DNA of 5,468 nt from contig CALLQQ010000008.1 of assembly GCA_938014915.1 (NCBI GenBank), forward strand, positions 1 to 5,468. Reading direction: 5' to 3'. Numbering within the stretch: position 1 is the first letter of the stretch; each line of letters opens with the position of its first letter. Positions 1 to 3,727 of the stretch are shown here, in pieces. The translations under genes and the position numbers were made by a program. Origin of the DNA: an uncultured Clostridia bacterium. GTDB lineage: Bacteria > Bacillota > Clostridia > Oscillospirales > Ruminococcaceae. The notes beneath the pieces are model-generated. The model made no database searches. It was not told the origin of the DNA and saw nothing but the letters and a program-made list of their open reading frames with translations.

Positions 1-851
1 TGTTCGATGTAAAGGTCACCTAGTTCTAATCGGTCACCTTTAAAGTTCGGCTCATCATCGAACCACACGTTCGTACCACCGAAGTATTCTTCAATCGCCT
101 TGAACATGTTCCGATTAGTCATCGGAATCCATCCACCTCTGTATTTAAACTCCATTACATCAACCATTGTTGTTCCGGTTGTTGCTATGAAGAAAGCAGC
201 ACTTAATCCAAAATAGCCAATGTTGCCGTCCTCAGCATTTGTGAAGTCAACAATCATATCATAAAAAGTATCCCAAGTCCATTCGCCACGGTCATACAAA
301 GCCTTAGGATCCTCATAACCCATTTTGTCAACTAGAATATCCCTATCATAGTGCATTGTAGCATTAACAAATTGATTGACGGGTAGGTAGTAATGTTCAC
401 CTTTCCACTTGAATTGCTCCATAATTGGTCTGATATCGGTCCAAATAGGATTGTCAATGTCTACATAGTTATCCAATGGTTCGAACTGCTGATGATACAT
501 TCCGTGGGGGAATGCATTCCAGTGATAGTCAAATAAGTCCGGTGAATTATCCGTTAGTATAGCATTAGCTAACGCATCGAACTTCTCTGCAAAAGTGGTA
601 TTGACATGTTCAATCGAACCACCGTAGTTCTCCATAAATAGCTGTAATGCTACACTTGCCTCCTCATTGAGATTCCTATCGGATAAGTGTTTTACAACAG
701 GATTCTCCAGTTCTCCTCTAAATTCTGAAGCAGCATCTAGACTACTAGTCCAAGATGGTGGAGCCGATCCGTTATCGCCGCCACATCCTACGATGCTAAG
801 GCAAAGGGACAGCAACACAATTCCCGAAATGAGAATTCTTGCAATTTTCAT
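1..851 (-). CDS. ABC importer substrate-binding lipoprotein, family 1 (partial, C-terminus missing)
   Basis: This is an extracellular, lipid-anchored receptor that would capture a solute, probably a carbohydrate, and deliver it to an ABC permease. Reading from the ATG at 851-849, the frame is open for 283 codons to the window edge, so the C-terminal third or so is missing. Residues 1-22 form a lipoprotein signal peptide ending in the lipobox I-V-G-C with Cys23. A Gly/Ser/Pro-rich linker follows, and then a family-1 binding-protein fold. Recognisable segments are NYGGSIEHV, SPDLFDYHWNAFP, WKGEHYYLPVNQF and LYDRGEWTWDTF. The protein aligns almost end to end with the complete 445-aa protein encoded at 1146-2483, so the two are paralogues. 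The start is supported by AGAGGAGG at about 856-864. It has its own promoter and a cre-like box, which suggests catabolite control. The sugar specificity is inferred and cannot be read from the sequence. No permease gene is visible. Confidence 0.9.
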   Translation of the reverse strand, partial: MKIARILISGIVLLSLCLSIVGCGGDNGSAPPSWTSSLDAASEFRGELENPVVKHLSDRNLNEEASVALQLFMENYGGSIEHVNTTFAEKFDALANAILTDNSPDLFDYHWNAFPHGMYHQQFEPLDNYVDIDNPIWTDIRPIMEQFKWKGEHYYLPVNQFVNATMHYDRDILVDKMGYEDPKALYDRGEWTWDTFYDMIVDFTNAEDGNIGYFGLSAAFFIATTGTTMVDVMEFKYRGGWIPMTNRNMFKAIEEYFGGTNVWFDDEPNFKGDRLELGDLYIE

Positions 852-880
852 AATTATCCTCCTCTTATATATTACTGATG

Positions 881-896
881 GAATGTGCGCACATTC
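881..896. promoter_or_regulatory. Perfect 16-bp palindrome in the leader of the first binding protein
   Basis: GAATGTGCGCACATTC is identical to its own reverse complement. It lies between the cre-like box and the ribosome binding site, about 45-60 nt downstream of the predicted start point. It could be an operator for a dimeric regulator. A hairpin with no loop is less likely. The regulator is unknown. Confidence 0.5.
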
Positions 897-899
897 GTT

Positions 900-915
900 A
901 TGAAATCGTTTGCAT
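900..915. promoter_or_regulatory. cre-like (CcpA / LacI-family) operator
   Basis: ATGAAATCGTTTGCAT fits the general catabolite-responsive-element pattern WTGNAANCGNWNNCW, with the central CG and flanking TGAAA and GCA. It lies about 25-40 nt downstream of the predicted start point of the first binding-protein gene, where a bound CcpA or LacI-type regulator would act as a block to transcription. Known for the family: cre sites and local LacI-type operators share this core, so the sequence cannot tell CcpA from a dedicated sugar repressor. Confidence 0.6.
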
Positions 916-946
916 TTATATTGATTAGCACTTTCCTCGTATAATT

Positions 947-952
947 ATTATA
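947..952 (-). promoter_or_regulatory. Extended -10 promoter of the first binding-protein gene
   Basis: On the minus strand TGGTATAAT forms a perfect TATAAT with an upstream TG extension. The -35 region at 17 bp spacing (TAGCTT) is poor, as is common for extended -10 promoters. Transcription would start near 940, giving a leader of about 90 nt. A second candidate lies upstream: TTAACA (1004-999), 18-bp spacer, CATAAT (980-975). Confidence 0.55.
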
Positions 953-1096
953 CCAGTAAAACCACCGAAAAGCTATTATGAAAATGCATATAGTTTTGTG
1001 TTAAAAGTGTACACAATGCACAATAAAATTGTATAAGTTTAGTTGTTAATTGTGTTAGAATGGCAATATTCTACGATAACTACATATCTATGTTAC

Positions 1097-1134
1097 AAAA
1101 AGTCCTTGACAGTTATAACTATCAAGGACTTTTT
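1097..1134 (-). terminator. Rho-independent terminator after the second binding-protein gene
   Basis: AAAAAGTCCTTGA (1097-1109) pairs with TCAAGGACTTTTT (1122-1134), and inner pairs extend the stem after one mismatch. It begins 11 bases after the TAA stop of the gene at 1146. U-tracts are present on both sides, so it could act in both directions, but only the minus strand has an upstream gene. It separates the two binding-protein genes into independent transcripts. Confidence 0.85.
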
Positions 1135-1145
1135 ATTACTATTAA

Positions 1146-2483
1146 TTAGTCGAGTTCAGCGTTATAAGACTTAATTACTTCATCTATAACATTATAATTT
1201 TCTTCGCGAACTTCCGCCCAGGATTGACCTCTAAAGATAGGCTCATCAAGTAATGCACTTAGAGCATCCTCAACCGATGGACCTAAACCGTATGAGTTAT
1301 CAACGATTAGAGGGTGTTTTCCACTTCTGATATCCATTATATATTCATACTGCCATTCCTCATAGCCACGTTCAGCTAGCATAACTTCTTTAGATGTTTC
1401 CGATAGATCGGCATCTAGCTGCATTAGACGGCAACATGATAGGAATGCGACCGCTCCCTCAATGTTCTTTGAGCCAGCAATTACCATATATCCAAAACTT
1501 CCGTCTTCGATATAGTATTCGTCAGCATTTGGGTCTTTAGGGTATGTGACAATTCCGATCTCATGATCGGGCAATTTCTCTTGAATTCCGCTAAGTGCCC
1601 AGTCACCAGTACCGTAAAAAGCAGTTAATCCCTCTTCCATAGCGGGAGCAGGATCTTTATATTCGTCCGAGATTAGCTCCTCTAATCTTAATTGCTGTAA
1701 GAATTCTTGCACTCTAGCAATGTCATTATCTCTAATGTTGTTGGCAATTTTACCATCGTCGCCGACTCCGATGAGTGCTTTACCCGTTGAGGCAATCCAT
1801 GGTTTTGCGTTAGCACCACGATAACCGATATGTTCGTCATCGATTTCTGTCCATTCGGTTAAGATGTTTTTAAATGCATTCCAATCCCATTTACCTTGAT
1901 CATAAAGGTCCATCGGATCGTCAATAGCGAATTCTTCAAATCTAGTCTTATCATAGATAAGCAAATTGCCATTCGCCGTTACCCATGGTACATAATAATG
2001 TTTGCCCTCCCATAGATATTGGTCGGCAATTGCCTTAGTACCGCTCCATAATGGCGATTCAAAATCAATATAATCGTCTAGTGCCTCATATTGTTTATTG
2101 CTAATTCCGTCCGGCCAAACATTGTCCTCTCTTGGGAATATATCGGGTGATTCGCCCGACATAATAAGATTCGCAAGAGATGTAAATCTTTGATCCCAGT
2201 CAACTTGCACATATTCAATTGATCCGCCATACTTTTGCTCAAACAGATTAATTGCGGGTACAATATCGGCAGCGCCGTTAATATCGTAGAACCCGTATTG
2301 TTTGACAACTTTGTTTTCAAGTTCATTTTCTGGCAGGAGTGAGGCAGCGTTACTAATTACGCCCTGTTGTTCAGATGTTAGCGAAATAGTGCTGCTAGAT
2401 CCTTTGCCATCACTGCAAGCAGTAATGCTAAGAATTAATGATAAGCATAGCATACTTGCTGTTAAAATTTTTGTAATTTTCAT
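1146..2483 (-). CDS. ABC importer substrate-binding lipoprotein, family 1 (445 aa, complete)
   Basis: This is an extracellular lipid-anchored solute receptor of an ABC importer, probably for a sugar or oligosaccharide. Residues 1-22 form a signal peptide ending in the lipobox I-T-A-C, with Cys23 as the lipid attachment site, followed by a Ser-rich linker. The body is typical of family-1 binding proteins: KYGGSIEYVQVDW, GESPDIFPRE, WEGKHYYVPWVTANG, LYDQGKWDWNAF, a mid-region AFYGTGDWAL, and the C-terminal SWAEVREENYNVIDEVI that usually closes this family. The length is normal. The start at 2483 is fixed by GAGGAGGG about 6-13 bases upstream. It has its own sigma-A promoter (2569-2597) and terminator. 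It is a paralogue of the partial gene to its left, and even the DNA around the two start codons is similar. No importer membrane genes lie beside it. The family is certain and the substrate unknown. Confidence 0.95.
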   Translation of the reverse strand: MKITKILTASMLCLSLILSITACSDGKGSSSTISLTSEQQGVISNAASLLPENELENKVVKQYGFYDINGAADIVPAINLFEQKYGGSIEYVQVDWDQRFTSLANLIMSGESPDIFPREDNVWPDGISNKQYEALDDYIDFESPLWSGTKAIADQYLWEGKHYYVPWVTANGNLLIYDKTRFEEFAIDDPMDLYDQGKWDWNAFKNILTEWTEIDDEHIGYRGANAKPWIASTGKALIGVGDDGKIANNIRDNDIARVQEFLQQLRLEELISDEYKDPAPAMEEGLTAFYGTGDWALSGIQEKLPDHEIGIVTYPKDPNADEYYIEDGSFGYMVIAGSKNIEGAVAFLSCCRLMQLDADLSETSKEVMLAERGYEEWQYEYIMDIRSGKHPLIVDNSYGLGPSVEDALSALLDEPIFRGQSWAEVREENYNVIDEVIKSYNAELD

Positions 2484-2541
2484 AATTACCCTCCTCTTAA
2501 ATATTAGGTTACCCTTGTTTGCTAGACATATTACATAAAAA

Positions 2542-2561
2542 AATCACATTCCCATGTGATT
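2542..2561. promoter_or_regulatory. Dyad at the start point of the second binding-protein gene
   Basis: AATCACAT and ATGTGATT are perfect 8-bp arms around TCCC. The predicted transcription start is about 2562, so the dyad occupies roughly +1 to +20. That is a classical position for a repressor operator, or for a hairpin protecting the 5' end of the mRNA. On the minus strand seven U follow it, as in a terminator, but it is too close to the start point to be an ordinary one. Confidence 0.5.
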
Positions 2562-2568
2562 ATATAAC

Positions 2569-2597
2569 ATAGTACCATAATGATATAGCAAAGTCAA
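2569..2597 (-). promoter_or_regulatory. Sigma-A promoter of the second binding-protein gene
   Basis: TTGACT (2597-2592), a 17-bp spacer, and TACTAT (2574-2569) preceded by TGG, an extended -10. Transcription would start near 2562, leaving a leader of about 79 nt before the ATG at 2483. Confidence 0.8.
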
Positions 2598-2607
2598 TAA
2601 TAAAGTA

Positions 2608-2685
2608 ATGTTCTAAAAACAAAACGCAAATACCTAAAAAAATTAGGCATTTGCGTAAAACGAGCTGAACTCGTTTTTAGAATAT
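2608..2685. repeat. 13-bp inverted repeat enclosing two hairpins
   Basis: ATGTTCTAAAAAC (2608-2620) pairs with GTTTTTAGAATAT (2673-2685) with one G-U pair. The arms enclose the two terminator hairpins of the small lipoprotein gene. The right arm overlaps one arm of the hairpin at 2657-2677, so the two pairings exclude each other. It could be a composite terminator with complementary A- and U-tracts, or a tiny mobile-type palindromic element. The first is preferred. Confidence 0.55.
2615..2677 (-). terminator. Double terminator after the small acidic lipoprotein gene
   Basis: In minus-strand order, the first hairpin has arms AAAACGAG and CTCGTTTT (2677-2657, 5-nt loop). The second has arms of 14 with one mismatch (2656-2643 with 2637-2624, 5-nt loop) and is followed by TTTTGTTTTT within 2624-2615. 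The second is a textbook Rho-independent terminator beginning 46 bases beyond the stop codon. The first may assist it. Confidence 0.8.
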
Positions 2686-2701
2686 TTCTTTGTGAGTGGA
2701 A

Positions 2702-2902
2702 CTATTCAGCATCTTCTGCATCGTCCTCTGAAGAATCAGCATCTTCTGAAGAATCAGCATCATCTGAAGAATTAGCATCATCTGCTACTGAAGATGTTTC
2801 ACTAGGGGTTGATGAATCGCCGTCATTACCACCACAAGCAACTAGGCTTGCAATCATCACTACTGATAGAAGTCCAGCAAGGATAATTTTTGTAAATTTC
2901 AT
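2702..2902 (-). CDS. Small acidic repeat-containing lipoprotein, function unknown (66 aa)
   Basis: I do not recognise this gene. Residues 1-22 are a clear lipoprotein signal peptide with the lipobox L-V-A-C and Cys23 as the only cysteine, so the product should be anchored on the outer face of the membrane. The mature part is about 43 residues of Gly, Ser, Thr, Asp, Glu and Ala, with 12 Asp, 5 Glu and no Lys or Arg. It ends in repeats of D-S-S-E-D-A type encoded by tandem 18-bp units. It is probably disordered and strongly negative. The start is well supported by GGAGGTG (2915-2909) seven bases upstream, and it has its own strong promoter and terminator, so it looks like a real monocistronic gene. 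Its first 18 bases differ by one base from those of the binding protein ending at 2483, so it may derive from the front end of a binding protein. It lies divergent to the metal operon, but a metal-binding role is speculation. Confidence 0.75.
   Translation of the reverse strand: MKFTKIILAGLLSVVMIASLVACGGNDGDSSTPSETSSVADDANSSDDADSSEDADSSEDDAEDAE
2727..2780. repeat. Three tandem 18-bp units in the acidic lipoprotein gene
   Basis: Units start at 2727, 2745 and 2763, each beginning TCTGAAGAA on the plus strand and differing at only one or two bases. Eighteen bases encode six residues in frame, so copy-number change would lengthen or shorten the acidic tail without breaking the frame. Confidence 0.8.
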
Positions 2903-3035
2903 TTAATTCACCTCCGAATTAAGTTCGAATTACTATATTTACATATAGTCTTGTTTAAACGAGCGCTAGAGTTGAAGAACCGATTATTATCTATGTATTA
3001 ATCGTGCCAAATTTTGGCGACAACTGTAGCTCTCA
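2903..3035 (-). promoter_or_regulatory. Structured 5' leader of the small lipoprotein gene
   Basis: The predicted leader of about 130 nt contains three successive possible stem-loops: GCCAAA/TTTGGC around one base (3006-3018), CGATTA/TAATCG (2981-3004) and ACTATAT/ATATAGT with a 4-nt loop (2932-2949), the last about 17 bases before the ribosome binding site. I recognise no known riboswitch class. The 3006-3018 palindrome could instead be a DNA operator. Confidence 0.4.
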
Positions 3036-3041
3036 GTGAGT

Positions 3042-3070
3042 ATAATAACAAAGTAATTGCCCTATGTCAA
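3042..3070 (-). promoter_or_regulatory. Sigma-A promoter of the small lipoprotein gene
   Basis: A perfect TTGACA (3070-3065), a 17-bp spacer, and TATTAT (3047-3042) preceded by TGT, an extended -10. The predicted start point is near 3035. It is the best promoter on this strand and is strong evidence that the 66-aa gene is expressed. Confidence 0.75.
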
Positions 3071-3280
3071 TGACGTTTATGCACAACAAGGAGTACAATA
3101 AACGCATGAAACTAGCATATTGCACAAAAAACACAGGATTTCACACCGTACTAACCGTTTACATTCGGTGAAATTAACATAATCCTGCTACTTGAATTCG
3201 TCGGCATATAAAGAACACACCGTATTTATGTTACAAAACTCTGCCAACAAAAAAAGCATAAAATAAATGCAAAAAAGATG
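3071..3280. other. Intergenic stretch without a convincing gene
   Basis: This lies between the promoter of the minus-strand lipoprotein gene and that of the plus-strand metal operon. It holds the terminator-like hairpin at 3126-3187 and A-tracts before 3281 that could act as an UP element for the metal promoter (roughly 3249-3277). A 21-codon frame at 3106-3171 on the plus strand has AAGGAG twelve bases upstream, too far for a good site, and overlaps the hairpin, so I do not call it a gene. Confidence 0.5.
3126..3187 (-). terminator. Orphan terminator-like hairpin
   Basis: CAGGATT (3134-3140) is complementary to AATCCTG (3181-3187), with an inner pairing CACCG/CGGTG (3144-3148 with 3166-3170) and an asymmetric bulge. 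On the minus strand TG and six U follow directly (3131-3126). No gene upstream on that strand within the intergenic space needs it. It may end a small RNA, or be a relic of a lost gene. Confidence 0.4.
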
Positions 3281-3309
3281 TTGACACGGCAAGAACATCA
3301 TGCTATACT
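3281..3309 (+). promoter_or_regulatory. Sigma-A promoter of the metal-resistance operon
   Basis: A perfect TTGACA (3281-3286), a 17-bp spacer, and TATACT (3304-3309) preceded by TGC, an extended -10. The start point should be near 3316, inside the dyad operator that follows. A strong promoter held down by a repressor is typical of metal-induced ArsR-family operons. Confidence 0.85.
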
Positions 3310-3313
3310 AAAA

Positions 3314-3343
3314 ATAACATATGAATGAGCGCTCATATGTTAT
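3314..3343. promoter_or_regulatory. ArsR/SmtB-type dyad operator
   Basis: ATAACATATGA (3314-3324) and TCATATGTTAT (3333-3343) are perfect 11-bp arms separated by 8 bp. Nested within lies a second perfect palindrome, ATGAGCGCTCAT (3325-3336), whose axis is off-centre from the first. It spans the predicted start point and ends a few bases before the ribosome binding site, as expected for autorepression by the sensor encoded next. AT-rich dyads with TGAA/TCA elements are known for SmtB/CadC-type sensors. Binding by this protein is inferred. Confidence 0.75.
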
Positions 3344-3361
3344 CTAGAGGAGGGACAAAGA

Positions 3362-3718
3362 ATGGGCAAAAATGCACCGCACTGTGCACAAGAATTCATG
3401 CATGAAGATATAGTGAAAAAAGTTATGCAAGGCATGCCGGAAGTGGAAGTGCTATATGATTTAGCGGAATTTTTTAAAGTTTTCGGTGATAGCACAAGAA
3501 TAAGAATACTTAGCGCACTTAGCAGAAGTGAGATGTGCGTTTGCGACATATCGGCACTATTATCTATGACGCAATCCGCAATATCGCACCAGCTGCGCAT
3601 ATTAAAGAAGGCAAGACTTGTAAAATATCGTCGTGAGGGTAAAGTCGTTTATTACTCACTTGACGATGATCATGTGAAAGAGATAATTAGCACAGGTCTA
3701 GAACATATTAGGGAGTGA
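3362..3718 (+). CDS. ArsR/SmtB-family metal-sensing repressor, CadC-like (118 aa)
   Basis: This is a cytoplasmic dimeric winged-helix repressor, expected to block its own operon until Zn, Cd or Pb binds. Residues about 33-55 match the family's opening helices (FKVFGDSTRIRILSAL). The helix-turn-helix spans about 62-83, with recognition segment TQSAISHQL, and a beta-wing follows (VKYRREGKVVYYSL). Candidate metal ligands are visible for both classical sites: Cys59-x-Cys61 at the start of the DNA-binding helices together with His7/Cys8 near the N-terminus (CadC-type alpha3N site), and Asp102-x-His104 with His115-x-x-Glu118 in the last helix (SmtB/CzrA-type alpha5 site). Glu118 is the last residue. 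The length is normal. AGAGGAGGG at 3346-3354 supports the start. Its stop overlaps the ribosome binding site of the efflux ATPase gene, so the two are probably translationally coupled. The family is certain; the preferred metal is inferred from ligands and neighbour. Confidence 0.95.
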   Translation: MGKNAPHCAQEFMHEDIVKKVMQGMPEVEVLYDLAEFFKVFGDSTRIRILSALSRSEMCVCDISALLSMTQSAISHQLRILKKARLVKYRREGKVVYYSLDDDHVKEIISTGLEHIRE

Positions 3719-3727
3719 GGACATTAG

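Noticed and set aside
667..903. Open frame of 78 codons on the plus strand
   Set aside because: It lies antisense to the 5' end of the first binding-protein gene, has no ribosome binding site, and its product resembles nothing. A similar frame at 2302-2538 appears because it is antisense to the same region of the paralogue.
996..1032. Short inverted repeats (TTGTGT/ACACAA, GTGTACAC, ACAAT/ATTGT) upstream of the first binding-protein promoter
   Set aside because: The arms are short and AT-rich, and they match no motif I recognise. Chance is a sufficient explanation, though an upstream regulator site cannot be excluded.
2078..2326. Minus-strand frame overlapping the complete binding protein
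   Set aside because: It is a shadow in another frame of a gene with clear family motifs over its whole length.
2608..2685. Insertion-sequence or MITE interpretation of the 13-bp inverted repeats
   Set aside because: No target-site duplication is apparent, and the block sits exactly where the lipoprotein transcript needs a terminator.
2727..2780. Possible CRISPR or other spaced repeat array
   Set aside because: The 18-bp units are directly tandem with no spacers and lie in frame within a coding sequence.
3106..3171. 21-codon plus-strand frame with AAGGAG upstream
   Set aside because: The spacing to the ATG is 12 bases, the frame overlaps the hairpin at 3126-3187, and the peptide has no recognisable feature. 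It could be an unstudied small peptide but is not supported.
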